Origin: Ciceribacter sp. L1K22
GTDB taxonomy: Bacteria > Pseudomonadota > Alphaproteobacteria > Rhizobiales > Rhizobiaceae
DNA: 64,000 bases
Assembly (NCBI RefSeq): GCF_017599385.1
Contig: NZ_JAGFPK010000001.1
Span: 2,750,636-2,814,635 of the forward strand
Direction of reading: 5' to 3'
Shown: positions 35,357 to 46,070 of the stretch, one piece after another
Numbering within the stretch: position 1 is the stretch's first letter
How the letters are laid out: every line of letters starts with the position of its first letter
Program-made: the position numbers and the translations under genes
The notes under the pieces: model-generated
What the model was told of the DNA's origin: nothing
Database searches by the model: none
Seen by the model: the letters and a program-made list of their open reading frames with translations, nothing else

Positions 35357-36691
35357 TCAAAAACTTTCCTTCAGCCACTGTCCCATGCGGGCAAACCGCC
35401 CTGAGCCGTGGTTGAACGGTGAAAACAGGCCGCCCTGCCCGGCATGGGTCTCCATGTCGGCCACCTGCGGATAGATCATCAGACCCACGGCCGTGGAGAA
35501 CGCCGGCCCCTTGGCTGCGGCCGGGAGGCCGGCGACACCCATGGGGCGACCAATCCGCACGTTGCGGGCCAGGATGCGGCGCGCCGCTTCCGGCAGGCCG
35601 GTCAGTTGGCTGGCGCCGCCCGTCAGCACGACCCGCTTGCCGACCACAGGGCCGAAACCCGACTTCTGGATTCGGTCGCGCATCATTTCGAGCGTTTCCT
35701 CGATCCGGGCGCGAATGATGCGGGTCACAAGTGCACGCGGCACCTGATGCGGCTGGTCGCGCTCGTCCTCGCCGATCGGCGGGATGGAGATCAGATCACG
35801 TTCGTCCGTACTGTTGGCGAGCGCCGAACCATGAACAACCTTCAGACGTTCGGCGTCTTCGATCCGGGTGGACAGGCCGCGCGCGAGGTCGGTCGTTACG
35901 TGATGACCGCCAAGGCCGATCGCGTCCGTGTGGATGAGCTTGCCTTCCGCAAAAACCGAAATCGTCGTGGTACCGCCGCCCATGTCGATCGCGGCGCAGC
36001 CGAGTTCAACCTCGTCGTCGACCAGAGCAGCAAGACCACTGGCATAGGGCGTCGCCACGACGCCCTCGACGGTAAGGTGGGCACGGTTGATGCAAAGCTC
36101 GAGATTTTTCAGCGCGGCGCGTTCGGCCGTCACCACGTGCATGTCGACCCCGAGCGCGTCGCCGAACATGCCGAGCGGATCGCGGATACCGCGTTCGCCG
36201 TCGAGCGAGAACCCGGTCGGCAATGAATGCAGCACGGCGCGGTCATGGTTCTGCGACTGCTGGCCTGCCGCGACGAGAACCTTCTTCAGATCGCTTGCCT
36301 CGACTTCCTGGCCGCCGAGATCGATGGTCGCCGTGTAGACGTCGCTGGTGATGCGACCGGCCGACACATTGACGATCAGGCTATCGATGGTGAGACCCGC
36401 CATACGCTCGGCGGCATCGACCGCCAGACGGACGACGCTCTCCACCTGATCGAGATCGGCGATGACGCCCGACTTGATGCCGCGCGACCGCTGGTGGCCG
36501 ATACCAATGATCTCGACGCTGTGTGTGCGACCGGGCAGGATCGCGCTTTCCTTGCGCGGCGTCAGCCGTCCGATCATGCAGACGATCTTTGTCGAGCCGA
36601 TATCGAGAACGGAAACGACGTGAGACCGCTTCGACGACAGCGGCTTTATGCGCGGGAGGCCGAAGCCCTGGGAACCAAAGAAGGGGGTCAT
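35357..36691 (-). CDS. ftsA: Cell division protein FtsA
   Basis: Actin-like ATPase that tethers FtsZ to the membrane and recruits later division proteins. In this 444-residue protein the phosphate-binding motifs are SVLDIGSTKIVCMIG near 27-41 and AAIDMGGGTTTISVF. VVLTGGASQLTGLPEAA follows, and the C-terminus ends in an amphipathic stretch (RFARMGQWLKESF) typical of the membrane-binding helix. Its start overlaps the ftsQ stop by 4 bp. Confidence 0.95.
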   Translation of the reverse strand: MTPFFGSQGFGLPRIKPLSSKRSHVVSVLDIGSTKIVCMIGRLTPRKESAILPGRTHSVEIIGIGHQRSRGIKSGVIADLDQVESVVRLAVDAAERMAGLTIDSLIVNVSAGRITSDVYTATIDLGGQEVEASDLKKVLVAAGQQSQNHDRAVLHSLPTGFSLDGERGIRDPLGMFGDALGVDMHVVTAERAALKNLELCINRAHLTVEGVVATPYASGLAALVDDEVELGCAAIDMGGGTTTISVFAEGKLIHTDAIGLGGHHVTTDLARGLSTRIEDAERLKVVHGSALANSTDERDLISIPPIGEDERDQPHQVPRALVTRIIRARIEETLEMMRDRIQKSGFGPVVGKRVVLTGGASQLTGLPEAARRILARNVRIGRPMGVAGLPAAAKGPAFSTAVGLMIYPQVADMETHAGQGGLFSPFNHGSGRFARMGQWLKESF

Positions 36692-37614
36692 GTGCGCTGC
36701 CCCTGCTTCTTGAGAAACTTCTCGCGCTCGGCCAGCGCCTGCTCGCGCCGCTCCTGTGCCTCGGGCGTCAGGCGGATGGCGATCCGGTCAGGGAGACGAA
36801 GATCGATGGCGGCGATGTCGCGCTCCAGAACCTGCTGCTCCGCTTCCAGACGACCCAGACGATCCATGGCCTCCGCCATGCCGGTTTCCGGCAGCTTGAT
36901 GATGACGCCATTATCGAGATGCACGTCCCAGCGACGGCTGGCGACGCGGACATAGGCCTTGATCTGCGGCGTGATGGCCGGCCAGCTTGCGAATTCGGTC
37001 TCGATCGAAGACGCCGCCCGCTCGGCATCGCGACCGACGAACAGCGGCAGCGAGGCGAACTTGTTGTCGCGGAGCGGCGCAATCACGCTCCCGTTCTTTT
37101 CGATGATCGAGAGTTCGGACCCATGCTGCCAGATGCCGAAGGCCTGACGCTCTTTCAGCATGACTTCGACGGTCCGCGGATAAACCTTTCGCACCTCGGC
37201 CGTCTCGACCCAAGGCAGCACAGACAGCGCCTGACGCGCCGCACCGATATCGAGGGCGAGCAGCGACGTGGTCCCATCAAGACCCAGAAGCTGAAGGATG
37301 TCGATTTCCGATGTGTGCTGATTGCCCGAAACACGGACGTCCTCGATCGCGAACCCGGCCGCCGACGTTAGCGACTGGGCGACGGTTTGGCCGTGTCCGC
37401 CGGCGATAACGCCGTAGCCGACAACGAAGGCACAGTAGGCAGCAAACGAAAGGCGACCGAGCGCAGGCGCGATCGTGATCCGGCCGGTGCAAAGCCCGAT
37501 GACGAAACGCACGGCACGGCGCAGCGGACGAGGCAGCACGAACTGCTCCGCCTGCGGTGCGACCGCCAGCCGCCCCGCCATATCGTACCGACCATGGTCG
37601 TCTAGCGAGCGCAC
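36688..37614 (-). CDS. ftsQ: Cell division protein FtsQ
   Basis: A single-span division protein that scaffolds FtsB/FtsL. The 308-residue protein has a cytoplasmic N-terminus, one membrane span (about 50-72), a POTRA domain starting [25 protein letters not shown], and a beta domain. The start is taken as GTG at 37614, because GGAGG lies 7 nt upstream and the length then matches rhizobial FtsQ; it overlaps the ddlB end by 13 bp. An ATG at 37581 is the alternative. Confidence 0.9.
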   Translation of the reverse strand: MRSLDDHGRYDMAGRLAVAPQAEQFVLPRPLRRAVRFVIGLCTGRITIAPALGRLSFAAYCAFVVGYGVIAGGHGQTVAQSLTSAAGFAIEDVRVSGNQHTSEIDILQLLGLDGTTSLLALDIGAARQALSVLPWVETAEVRKVYPRTVEVMLKERQAFGIWQHGSELSIIEKNGSVIAPLRDNKFASLPLFVGRDAERAASSIETEFASWPAITPQIKAYVRVASRRWDVHLDNGVIIKLPETGMAEAMDRLGRLEAEQQVLERDIAAIDLRLPDRIAIRLTPEAQERREQALAEREKFLKKQGQRT

Positions 37615-38528
37615 GACGCGTCCTCCACCATCCAACGAACGAAATCACCAAAAGAATAACCGGCGTGAGCGGCCATTTCGGGCACCAGGGAGGTCGGGGT
37701 CATTCCCGGCTGGGTATTGACTTCCAGCCAGATCAGATCGCCATCCCCACCGAGACGGTCGTCGTAACGAAAGTCCGAGCGACTCACGCCACGGCATCCG
37801 ATCGCCTGATGCGCCTTGACCGCGAAGTCTTGTATTTTTTGGTAAATTTTCGGTGAAATTTCCGCAGGAAGAACGTGCCGGGAGCCTCCGGCGACGTACT
37901 TGGAATCGTAATCGTAGAAGCTGTGGCCCTGCGGCACGATCTCGATGACATCGAGCGCCTTGCCGTCCATAACGCCACAGGTCAGCTCGCGGCCAGCGAC
38001 ATAACGCTCGACCATGACACGATCGCCATAGCGCCATTCGGAGGAGCTCAGCACCTGCGGCGGATGAGACTGATCCTCCTGCACGATGACGACGCCGAAG
38101 CTGGACCCCTCGGTGACCGGCTTCACGACGTAGGGCGGCTTGATCGGATGCTCGTGACCGATCTCCTGGCGCATCATGATCCGCGCCTCGGCAACCGGAA
38201 CGCCAGCATTGGCAGCGACGATCTTCGCCTGCCCTTTGTCCATCGCAAGGGCGGAGGCAAGAACACCGGAATGCGTATAGGGAATCTGGAGATATTCGAG
38301 CACACCCTGGATGGTGCCATCCTCGCCGAAGGGCCCATGCAGCGCGTTGAAGGCGACATCGGGCTTGAGGTCTGCGAGAACGGCGGCAACGTCGCGACCG
38401 ACATCGACCCGCGTCACCTTGAAGCCCTCGCCTTCGAGAGCTTCGGCGCAAGCCTTGCCCGAAGAAAGACTGACCGGCCTCTCAGAGGACAATCCACCCA
38501 TCAGGACGGCGACGTGCTTGCTACCCAT
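37602..38528 (-). CDS. ddlB: D-alanine--D-alanine ligase (Ddl)
   Basis: ATP-grasp enzyme making the D-Ala-D-Ala dipeptide of peptidoglycan. The 308-residue protein has [17 protein letters not shown] at the N-terminus, [17 protein letters not shown], the ATP-binding [24 protein letters not shown] and the C-terminal [20 protein letters not shown]. It overlaps ftsQ. Upstream is a 332-bp gap that separates it from murB, so a promoter for ddlB-ftsQAZ probably lies there. Confidence 0.95.
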   Translation of the reverse strand: MGSKHVAVLMGGLSSERPVSLSSGKACAEALEGEGFKVTRVDVGRDVAAVLADLKPDVAFNALHGPFGEDGTIQGVLEYLQIPYTHSGVLASALAMDKGQAKIVAANAGVPVAEARIMMRQEIGHEHPIKPPYVVKPVTEGSSFGVVIVQEDQSHPPQVLSSSEWRYGDRVMVERYVAGRELTCGVMDGKALDVIEIVPQGHSFYDYDSKYVAGGSRHVLPAEISPKIYQKIQDFAVKAHQAIGCRGVSRSDFRYDDRLGGDGDLIWLEVNTQPGMTPTSLVPEMAAHAGYSFGDFVRWMVEDASCAR

Positions 38529-38860
38529 GAACGCTCCGGGAATTACCGACTATCACACTGCGACGAAGCGACTCGAAGACAGTGCGCGCCGACGTGGGAG
38601 CAGTAGAACGACATTAAGGTTAATGAAGCGTTTACTTTTCTTAACCGGAGGCCATAGGAGGCGAGATTTTTATCGTCTGAGCGCGATCGAAGCGAACGCG
38701 AAGACGATACTCCCGCGAACACAAGAGATTCTCCGCGACGCCTGGCAAGCTCCTGATTTTACAGAGAGAGGACGGCCAACGGCAAAGTTACGCGACTGAT
38801 CTTCACCTTGGGCGACGATGCCGGCACGGAACTGCGCATAGTCCAGAGCCGAACGCCTTT
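38529..38860. other. 332-bp gap in the dcw cluster with probable ddlB-ftsQA promoter
   Basis: No convincing gene is present. The part next to ddlB (38612-38650) is AT-rich and holds TTAA-type half sites: TTAAGG, TTAATG and TTAACC. A short plus-strand frame starting MKRLLFLTGG at about 38622 has no ribosome site I trust and is antisense to the leader. The region nearest murB is featureless to my reading. Confidence 0.45.
38620..38634. promoter_or_regulatory. CtrA-like site upstream of ddlB-ftsQA
   Basis: TTAA-TGAAGCG-TTTA matches the CtrA consensus TTAA-N7-TTAA at 7 of 8 positions and is 92 bp upstream of the ddlB start. CtrA controls division genes in other alphaproteobacteria. A single site this short can arise by chance. 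Confidence 0.3.
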
Positions 38861-39835
38861 TTAACCGGTCGTGACGCCCATGAACGGTTTCACCTCGCGC
38901 CCCGGCATGAAGATGCCCAGCCGCTTGATCTCCCATTCGAGCTTGACGCCTGCGTTTTCGAACACTCGCTGACGAACGGTCTCGCCGAGATACTCCAGAT
39001 CGTAGCCGGTCGCGTGGCCCACATTGATCATGAAGTTGCAGTGAAGCGACGACATCTGCGCGCCGCCGATCATCAGCCCCCGGCAACCAGCCTCGTCAAT
39101 CAGCTCCCAGGCCGAGTGGCCTTCCGGGTTCTTGAACGTCGAGCCGCCGGTCTTTTCCTTGACCGGCTGCACCGTCTCGCGGTGATGGCGAACCGCGTCC
39201 ATGTCGGCACGGATCTTCGCCTTGTCCTCGGGGTATCCCTCGAAGGTGGCATGCGTGAAAATCAGGTCGGATGCCGCGGACGAATGGCGGTAGGAATAGC
39301 CCATCTCCGCCTTGCTCAGCCGGACGATATTGCCCTTGCGATCGACCGCCTCGACCTCGACCAGACGCTCTGAAGTATCACCGCCATTGGCGCCGGCGTT
39401 CATGCGCACGGCGCCGCCGATCGATCCCGGAATGCCGTAGTAGAAATGGAAGCCACCAATGTTGTTGTCCATCGCCATGGCGGAAATGTGCTTGTCGGGG
39501 CAGATGGCACCGGCGCGGATCAGGTTTTCGCCGGCGAGTTCGACCTGACCGAAGCCCTTGGCGGAGAGCCGGACAACCACGCCCGGAATGCCGCCGTCGC
39601 GCACCAGAAGGTTGGAGCCGACGCCGACCACCGTCAACGGAACCTCTTCCGGCAGCAGTTTCAGGAAGGCTACGAGATCGTCGACGTCGTGCGGCTGGAA
39701 CATAAGCTCGGCGAGACCACCGGCCTGGAACCAGGTGACGCGATCCATCGGCGCATCGGGCGTCAGGCGCCCTTTGAGCTCGTTGGCGCCCGGTCCGAGC
39801 GATGCCAGCAGTTTTTCTCCGTCGACCTGTTTCAT
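38861..39835 (-). CDS. murB: UDP-N-acetylenolpyruvoylglucosamine reductase (MurB)
   Basis: FAD enzyme that reduces UDP-GlcNAc-enolpyruvate to UDP-MurNAc. The 324-residue protein has [14 protein letters not shown], the FAD-binding [14 protein letters not shown] and [23 protein letters not shown] (FAD-pyrophosphate loop), [13 protein letters not shown], and [24 protein letters not shown]. It begins immediately after the murC stop. It ends the mraZ-murB part of the cluster. Confidence 0.95.
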   Translation of the reverse strand: MKQVDGEKLLASLGPGANELKGRLTPDAPMDRVTWFQAGGLAELMFQPHDVDDLVAFLKLLPEEVPLTVVGVGSNLLVRDGGIPGVVVRLSAKGFGQVELAGENLIRAGAICPDKHISAMAMDNNIGGFHFYYGIPGSIGGAVRMNAGANGGDTSERLVEVEAVDRKGNIVRLSKAEMGYSYRHSSAASDLIFTHATFEGYPEDKAKIRADMDAVRHHRETVQPVKEKTGGSTFKNPEGHSAWELIDEAGCRGLMIGGAQMSSLHCNFMINVGHATGYDLEYLGETVRQRVFENAGVKLEWEIKRLGIFMPGREVKPFMGVTTG

Positions 39836-41248
39836 TCACGCACTTCCTGTCAGGGCTTCCAATTCCTTGGGCAGCGCCGCCGCCCACTGCGTAATATTGC
39901 CCGCTCCGAGCAAAATGACAAAATCTCCGGGCTGCGCCACTGAGGCAACAAGTCGCGGAAGATCGGCGGGCGTTTCCAGGTAGCGGGCGTCGCGATGGCC
40001 GCCCGACTTGATGCGCGACACCAGCGCTTCCGAATCCGCACCCTCGATCGGGTCCTCGCCCGCCGCATAGACCGGCGCCAACAGGATGCTGTCCGCATCG
40101 TTGAAGCAGTTGGCAAAATCCTCGAACAGGCTCGACAGGCGGCTGTAGCGATGCGGCTGGTGGACGGCGATGATCCGGCCCTTGCAGGCCTCGCGCGCGG
40201 CCCGCAGCACGGCGCGGATTTCGACCGGATGATGACCGTAGTCGTCGAACACCTGCACGCCGTTCCAGGTCCCCGTCAGCGTGAAGCGCCGCTTGACGCC
40301 ACCGAAGCCGGAGAGCCCCTTGCGGATCGCGGCCTCATCGATCCCGAGGCGATTGGCGACGGCGATCGCCGCGCAGGCGTTCGAGATATTGTGGCGGCCG
40401 GGCATGGGCAGCATGAGATTGTTGAAGTTGAACACCTTGCCGGTGCGGCGACGGCGGATCTCCACATCGAAGAACGACTGCGTGCCTTCCAGCCTCACGT
40501 TGGAATAGCGTACGTCGGCCTGCGGGTTTTCGCCATAGGTGATGACCTTGCGGTCCTCGATCTTGCCGACCAGAGCCTGGACTTCCGGGTGATCGAGGCA
40601 CATGACGCCGAAGCCGTAGAACGGCACGTTCTCGACGAACTGCCGGAAGGCGGCGCGAACGGCGTCGAAATTGCCGTAGTGGTCGAGATGTTCGGGATCG
40701 ATGTTGGTGACGATCGCCACCTCGGCCGGCAGCTTCAGGAAGGTGCCGTCGGATTCGTCGGCCTCCACCACCATCCATTCGCCCTCGCCCATGCGGGCGT
40801 TGGTGCCGTAGGCGTTGATGATGCCACCATTGATGACGGTCGGGTCGAGCCCGCCAGCATCGAGCAGCGCCGCGACCATGGAGGTCGTCGTCGTCTTGCC
40901 GTGCGTGCCGCCGATGGCGATCGCGTTGCGGAAGCGCATCAGTTCTGCGAGCATCTCGGCGCGCCGGACGATCGGCAGCAGCTTTTCGCGCGCGGCGATC
41001 AGTTCCGGATTGTTCTTCTTGATCGCTGTCGAAACGACAACGACTTCGGCCTCGCCAAGGTTGGCCGCCTCGTGCCCGACGAAGACCTCGATGCCCTTGG
41101 CGCGCAACCGCTGGACATTGGCGCTGTCGGACTGGTCGGAGCCCTGCACCTTGTGGCCGAGATTGTGCAGCACCTCGGCAATGCCGCTCATGCCGATGCC
41201 GCCAATGCCGATGAAGTGGACGAGCCCGATGGAGGTCGGCATTTTCAT
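39836..41248 (-). CDS. murC: UDP-N-acetylmuramate--L-alanine ligase (MurC)
   Basis: Adds L-Ala to UDP-MurNAc. The 470-residue Mur ligase has an N-terminal Rossmann motif [16 protein letters not shown], the ATP loop [17 protein letters not shown] (about 113-129), [12 protein letters not shown], and the C-terminal domain [20 protein letters not shown]. The start overlaps the murG stop by 4 bp, and murB starts right after its stop, so the three are tightly coupled. Confidence 0.96.
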   Translation of the reverse strand: MKMPTSIGLVHFIGIGGIGMSGIAEVLHNLGHKVQGSDQSDSANVQRLRAKGIEVFVGHEAANLGEAEVVVVSTAIKKNNPELIAAREKLLPIVRRAEMLAELMRFRNAIAIGGTHGKTTTTSMVAALLDAGGLDPTVINGGIINAYGTNARMGEGEWMVVEADESDGTFLKLPAEVAIVTNIDPEHLDHYGNFDAVRAAFRQFVENVPFYGFGVMCLDHPEVQALVGKIEDRKVITYGENPQADVRYSNVRLEGTQSFFDVEIRRRRTGKVFNFNNLMLPMPGRHNISNACAAIAVANRLGIDEAAIRKGLSGFGGVKRRFTLTGTWNGVQVFDDYGHHPVEIRAVLRAAREACKGRIIAVHQPHRYSRLSSLFEDFANCFNDADSILLAPVYAAGEDPIEGADSEALVSRIKSGGHRDARYLETPADLPRLVASVAQPGDFVILLGAGNITQWAAALPKELEALTGSA

Positions 41249-42366
41249 CTTGTCATTCCCTTGTAGTCCGAAACGCGTTTGCCAGCGGCAATAGCCTCCA
41301 CAAGGTCCGCAAGCAAGCGCGCGGCGTCAGGTTTGCCGACATGGCGGGCGGCCGTTGCCATGGTGGATAGCTTGTCAGGCTGCGTCATCGCGTTCTTGAG
41401 GAAGTCCGCAAGCTTCTCCGGCGTCAGCTTCGCCTGCGCGACGACCTTGGCCCCGCCGCTTGCCTCGAGCGCAGCGGCATTCGCCGCCTGGTCATGATCG
41501 AGCGCGTAAGGATAAGGCACAAGCAGCGACGGACGGCCGATCACCGAAAGCTCCGACACCGTCGACGCTCCGGACCGGCAGATGACGAGATGCGCAGCGG
41601 CGATGCGGGCCGCCATGTCGGTGAAGAAGGGCGCGATCTCGGCGGCGATGCCCATCTTGGCGTAGCACTCCCTGACCCTCTCCTCGTCCTCGGGACGCGC
41701 CTGCTGCGTGACGACCAGACGCCGGCGGAGATCATCATCAAGGAGCGTGATCGCATTGGGGATGGCGGAGGAGAAGAACTGCGCGCCCTGGCTGCCGCCG
41801 AACACCACCAGCCGGAAGGGACCTCCCTCGGGCGAAGGGGCATAGGGGATGTCGGCGGCCGCGATCACCGGCGGCCGTACCGGATTGCCAGTCAGGACCG
41901 TCTTGTCGAGATAGGCCGCGTCCTCGACGAGGAACCCGCCGGCGATCGCCCTCACCCGCTTGGCGAGCGCGGTATTGGCGCGCCCCATGACGGCGTTCTG
42001 CTCGTGTATCATCGTCGGCACGCCAAGGCCGCTTGCCGCCAGCAGCGGTGGCACCGTCGGATAGCCGCCGAAGCCGACGACAACAACCGGCTTGACCTCA
42101 CGCACCAGACGGCGGGCCGCGCGATAGCCGCTCCAGAGCGTCAGCAGAGCCCGGGCGATCGCGACCGGGTTCTTCGAGCCGATCGTCGCTGACGGAATGG
42201 AGTGGACGGCCTCGGCCGGAAAGCTGCCCGCGTAGCGCTGGGCGCGGCTGTCGGTAACGAGGTGGACACGATAGCCGCGATCCGTCAGCGTATGCGCGAG
42301 CGCCTCGGCCGGAAAGAGATGCCCGCCGGTCCCGCCGGCGGAAAGAAAGACGATGCCCTTGGCCAT
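41245..42366 (-). CDS. murG: Undecaprenyl-PP-MurNAc-pentapeptide GlcNAc transferase (MurG)
   Basis: Membrane-associated GT28 glycosyltransferase making lipid II from lipid I. The 373-residue protein has the N-terminal glycine-rich loop [32 protein letters not shown], the donor-domain [14 protein letters not shown], and the UDP-GlcNAc-binding [36 protein letters not shown]. Six bases after ftsW and overlapping murC by 4 bp. Confidence 0.96.
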   Translation of the reverse strand: MAKGIVFLSAGGTGGHLFPAEALAHTLTDRGYRVHLVTDSRAQRYAGSFPAEAVHSIPSATIGSKNPVAIARALLTLWSGYRAARRLVREVKPVVVVGFGGYPTVPPLLAASGLGVPTMIHEQNAVMGRANTALAKRVRAIAGGFLVEDAAYLDKTVLTGNPVRPPVIAAADIPYAPSPEGGPFRLVVFGGSQGAQFFSSAIPNAITLLDDDLRRRLVVTQQARPEDEERVRECYAKMGIAAEIAPFFTDMAARIAAAHLVICRSGASTVSELSVIGRPSLLVPYPYALDHDQAANAAALEASGGAKVVAQAKLTPEKLADFLKNAMTQPDKLSTMATAARHVGKPDAARLLADLVEAIAAGKRVSDYKGMTR

Positions 42367-42372
42367 GTTCGT

Positions 42373-43527
42373 TTACTCCGCCGGCACGCCGTGCATCGAC
42401 CGGAACAGGCTGCGCTCCTGGGCGCGTTTTTCAGGTCGGTGACGCGTCAGCGCCAGGATGAAGCCGGCCGTCACGCAGATCGCGATCATCGACGAACCGC
42501 CGTAGGAAATCAGCGGCAGCGTCATGCCCTTGGCCGGCAGAAGTTCAAGATTGACGCCGATGTTGATCATCGACTGACTGCCGATCTGCAGCACCAGCCC
42601 GGCAACGGCGAAGCGGTTGAAGTCATCGCGCTCCCGATAGGCGTGGCTGAGCCCGCGCAACACGAGGAAGGCAAACAGCGCCACAAGCGCCATGCAGAAC
42701 AGGATGCCGAACTCTTCCGCCGCGACGGAGAAGATGAAGTCGGTATGACTGTCGGGGATGATGCGCTTGACAACGCCCTCGCCCGGCCCCTGGCCGAACC
42801 AGTCACCGCGAATGATCGCCTCGCGCGCGGTATCGACCTGGAAGGTATCGCCCTCGCCGGTCCAGAACCGGTCGATACGCCCCGCCACGTGGGGAAGTGT
42901 CACATAGGCCGCGCCGAGCCCGGCGACGCCGATGCCGCCCAGGATGGTGATCCAGAGCCACGGCATGCCGGCCATAAAGAACATTGCGCCCCAGACGACC
43001 GTGGTGAGGATGGTCTGGCCGAGGTCGGGCTGCGCCACGAGAAGCGCGGCAACGACGCCGAACAGGATGATGGCGAAGAGATTGCCGGGAATGTCGGGAT
43101 GGCGGGCGTGTTCGGCGAACAGCCAGGCACAGATGACGACGAAGGCAGGCTTCATGAATTCCGAAGGCTGGATGGACAGACCTGCAATAGACACCCAGCG
43201 TCGCGCGCCCTTGACCTCGACCCCGAAGAACAGCGCAAGCACCATCAGGACGATGGAAATTGCAAGCAGCAGCACGGCGGCGCGGCGCACCTGTCTCGGA
43301 GACAGAAAGGACAGGCCAATCATCACGCCGATCGCGGGCAGCATGAAGAAGGCATGACGCTTGACGAAATGGAAGCTGTCGAGACCGAGGCGCTCGGCCA
43401 CAGCCGGCGACGCGGCGAAAGAGAGCATGAAACCGATGCCCATCAGAAGCAGGAACAGCACCAGGAACAGGCGGTCGATCGTCCAGAACCAATCGGCGAG
43501 CGGTCCACGCTCTGCGCGGCTGACCAT
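42373..43527 (-). CDS. ftsW: SEDS peptidoglycan polymerase FtsW
   Basis: Septal glycan polymerase with about ten membrane spans in 384 residues, working with FtsI. It has ARRWVSIAGLSIQPSEFMKPAFVV (the SEDS signature with the conserved W and QPSE), QPDLGQTILT, and the late loop KGMTLPLISYGGSSMIAI. It lies between murD (1-bp gap) and murG, the canonical dcw position. Confidence 0.95.
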   Translation of the reverse strand: MVSRAERGPLADWFWTIDRLFLVLFLLLMGIGFMLSFAASPAVAERLGLDSFHFVKRHAFFMLPAIGVMIGLSFLSPRQVRRAAVLLLAISIVLMVLALFFGVEVKGARRWVSIAGLSIQPSEFMKPAFVVICAWLFAEHARHPDIPGNLFAIILFGVVAALLVAQPDLGQTILTTVVWGAMFFMAGMPWLWITILGGIGVAGLGAAYVTLPHVAGRIDRFWTGEGDTFQVDTAREAIIRGDWFGQGPGEGVVKRIIPDSHTDFIFSVAAEEFGILFCMALVALFAFLVLRGLSHAYRERDDFNRFAVAGLVLQIGSQSMINIGVNLELLPAKGMTLPLISYGGSSMIAICVTAGFILALTRHRPEKRAQERSLFRSMHGVPAE

Positions 43528-43528
43528 G

Positions 43529-44938
43529 TCATTTGCCTCCTTCGGGCACGTCCACGAGCATCGTCACACCGGCAAGGCCGGCAACATGCGCGACGAACGA
43601 ATCACCACGCACTTCGAAATTCTTGTACTGGTCGAAGCTTGCGCAAGCCGGGGATAGCATCACGGCGACCTCCTGCCCGTCCGCTGCCGCATCGGCCGCT
43701 GCATGTGCGACAGCCTGCTCCAGCGTCCCGGAAATCTCGTAGGGCACAACGTCGCCGAGCGTCGCGGCGAAGGCCGATGCGGCTTCGCCGATCAGATAGG
43801 CCTTGGCGATGCGCGAGAACAGCGGCTGCAGGCTGGCGATTCCTCCTTCCTTGGGAAGACCGCCGGCGATCCAGTAGATCCGATCGTAGCTGGACAGCGC
43901 CGGCGCCGCCGCCTCGGCGTTCGTCGCCTTGGAATCGTTGACGAACACCACGCTTCCGATGCGGCCAACCGGTTGCATGCGATGCTTGAGGCCTGTGAAG
44001 GAAGACAGACCGGCCCGAATTTCGTCGGGCGTGACGCCGACGGCGAGGCAGGCGGCGATGGCCGCCGCGGCATTCTGGGCATTGTGGCTGCCACGCAGCG
44101 TCTGGATGCCGTTGAGGTCGGCCAGAACCGATGTCGCACCCTGGTGCGCCTCGATGATACGGTGCCCCTCGTTATAGAACCCGCTTGCGAGCGGCTGGCG
44201 CTTGGAGATGCGCACCACCTTGCCGCCGCCGTTTTCGATGCGGTCGGCGATCAGTGCGCAATAGCTGTCGTCCAGGCCGACAATGGCCACATCGCTACCA
44301 GCGACCAGCCGTTCCTTGACCTCGGCGTAGTGCTGCATCGTCCCGTGCCGGTCGAGATGATCGGGCGTCAGGTTGAGCAGGATGCCGGCGGTCGGATTAA
44401 GCGTCGGCGCAAGATCGATCTGGTAGGACGAGCATTCGACAACGAAATACCGGCCGGCTTTCGGCGGCTCCAACGTCAGGACGGCACGGCCGATATTGCC
44501 GCCGAGCTGCGTGTCGCGGCCGGAGCTGGACAGGATATGAGCGATCAGCGCCGTCGTCGTCGACTTGCCATTGGTGCCGGTGATGGCGATGAACGGGCAG
44601 TCGGGCGCGAGCGCGCGACGCTCGCGCACGAAGAGCTCGACGTCGCCGATCACCTCGACCCCGGCGGCCTTCGCGAGCGTCACCGTCCAGTGCGGCTTCG
44701 GATGAGTGAGCGGAACGCCGGGAGACAGAACGAAGGCCGAAAGCGGCGTCCAGTCGATCTCACGCAAATCGCGCGTTGCGATCCCCTCGCCGGCGGCCTT
44801 GGCGACACTGTCGGGATTGTCGTCCCAGCAAACCACATCCGCCCCACCGGCAACGAGCGCGCGTGCTGTGGCAAGGCCGGATCCGCCAAGACCGAACAGC
44901 GCGACCTTCTTGCCGACAAAGGTGGTGACGGGGATCAT
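43529..44938 (-). CDS. murD: UDP-N-acetylmuramoylalanine--D-glutamate ligase (MurD)
   Basis: Adds D-Glu to UDP-MurNAc-L-Ala. The 469-residue protein has [24 protein letters not shown] at the N-terminus, the ATP loop [18 protein letters not shown] (about 118-135), [29 protein letters not shown], and the C-terminal [19 protein letters not shown], all hallmarks of MurD. It starts 7 bp after mraY. Confidence 0.96.
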   Translation of the reverse strand: MIPVTTFVGKKVALFGLGGSGLATARALVAGGADVVCWDDNPDSVAKAAGEGIATRDLREIDWTPLSAFVLSPGVPLTHPKPHWTVTLAKAAGVEVIGDVELFVRERRALAPDCPFIAITGTNGKSTTTALIAHILSSSGRDTQLGGNIGRAVLTLEPPKAGRYFVVECSSYQIDLAPTLNPTAGILLNLTPDHLDRHGTMQHYAEVKERLVAGSDVAIVGLDDSYCALIADRIENGGGKVVRISKRQPLASGFYNEGHRIIEAHQGATSVLADLNGIQTLRGSHNAQNAAAAIAACLAVGVTPDEIRAGLSSFTGLKHRMQPVGRIGSVVFVNDSKATNAEAAAPALSSYDRIYWIAGGLPKEGGIASLQPLFSRIAKAYLIGEAASAFAATLGDVVPYEISGTLEQAVAHAAADAAADGQEVAVMLSPACASFDQYKNFEVRGDSFVAHVAGLAGVTMLVDVPEGGK

Positions 44939-44945
44939 GGAACCC

Positions 44946-46046
44946 TCACCGCAGCTTGAGCGTCGAAAGGCCGAGCATCGCGAGGCCGACGGCGATGATC
45001 CAGAAGCGGATCACGACTTGGCTTTCCGTCCACCCGAGCTTCTCGAAATGGTGGTGAATAGGCGCCATCAGAAAGACGCGTTTCCCCGTCCGCTTGAACC
45101 AGAAGACCTGGATGATGACCGACAGCGTCTCGGCCACGAACAGTCCCCCGATGATCGCCATGACGATCTCGTGCTTCGTCGCCACGGCAACGGAACCGAT
45201 GAGACCGCCCAGCGCAAGCGAGCCGGTATCGCCCATGAAGATTGCGGCGGGCGGTGCGTTGAACCACAGGAAGCCAAGACCCGCCCCAATGACCGCGCCC
45301 AACAGTACCGCAAGTTCTCCGGTACCGGGCACGAAGTTGATCTGCAGGTAGTTCGCAAAGACCGCGTTACCGGAGACATAAGCGATGACGCCGAACGAGG
45401 CGGCGGCGATCATGACAGGCACAATGGCGAGGCCATCAAGACCGTCGGTCAGGTTCACCGCGTTGCCGGCAGCCACGATAACGAAGCCGCCGAACAGAAC
45501 GAAGAAGATGCCGAGATTGAGCAGCAGATCCTTGAAGAACGGGAAAGCGACCGACGAGCCGAAGGTCGAGCCCTGCGGACCCGAGGCCAGCGCGGTGCGC
45601 ATCATGAAATAGACGGCGATGCCGGCGATCAGGAACTCGATGCCGAGGCGCGCCTTGCCCGAGAACCCCTTGTCGCTCTGCTTTGTGACTTTGAGGTAGT
45701 CGTCATAAAAGCCGATCGCGCCGAAACCGAGCGTGACGAGGAGGGTAGCGACGACATAGGCGTTTGACAGATCGGCCCACAGCAGCGACGAGCCGACGAT
45801 ACCCGCCAGGATCATCAGACCGCCCATGGTCGGCGTGCCCGCCTTCTTGAAATGCGTCTGCGGACCGTCGGCGCGGATCGGTTGTCCCTTGCCCTGACGA
45901 ACCCTCAGCGAGTTGATCATGGCGGGGCCGAAGAGGAAGACGATCATGGCGCCGGTGAACATCGCCGCGCCGGTTCTGAACGTAATATATCGAAAGAGAT
46001 TGAAAAATTGCAGGTCGCTCGACAGTTCCACCAGCCAGATCAGCAT
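44946..46046 (-). CDS. mraY: Phospho-N-acetylmuramoyl-pentapeptide transferase (MraY)
   Basis: Integral membrane enzyme with about ten spans in 366 residues, forming lipid I from UDP-MurNAc-pentapeptide and undecaprenyl phosphate. The conserved acidic motifs are [25 protein letters not shown] and [12 protein letters not shown], followed by [19 protein letters not shown] with its conserved histidines. Follows murF by 24 bp. Confidence 0.97.
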   Translation of the reverse strand: MLIWLVELSSDLQFFNLFRYITFRTGAAMFTGAMIVFLFGPAMINSLRVRQGKGQPIRADGPQTHFKKAGTPTMGGLMILAGIVGSSLLWADLSNAYVVATLLVTLGFGAIGFYDDYLKVTKQSDKGFSGKARLGIEFLIAGIAVYFMMRTALASGPQGSTFGSSVAFPFFKDLLLNLGIFFVLFGGFVIVAAGNAVNLTDGLDGLAIVPVMIAAASFGVIAYVSGNAVFANYLQINFVPGTGELAVLLGAVIGAGLGFLWFNAPPAAIFMGDTGSLALGGLIGSVAVATKHEIVMAIIGGLFVAETLSVIIQVFWFKRTGKRVFLMAPIHHHFEKLGWTESQVVIRFWIIAVGLAMLGLSTLKLR

Positions 46047-46070
46047 GGGAGCCCTTTCCGAAAAGCTCGA

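Noticed and set aside
38622..38799. Short plus-strand frame starting MKRLLFLTGG in the murB-ddlB gap
   Set aside because: No convincing ribosome site. Arg-rich without a recognisable feature, and it lies over the likely ddlB promoter.
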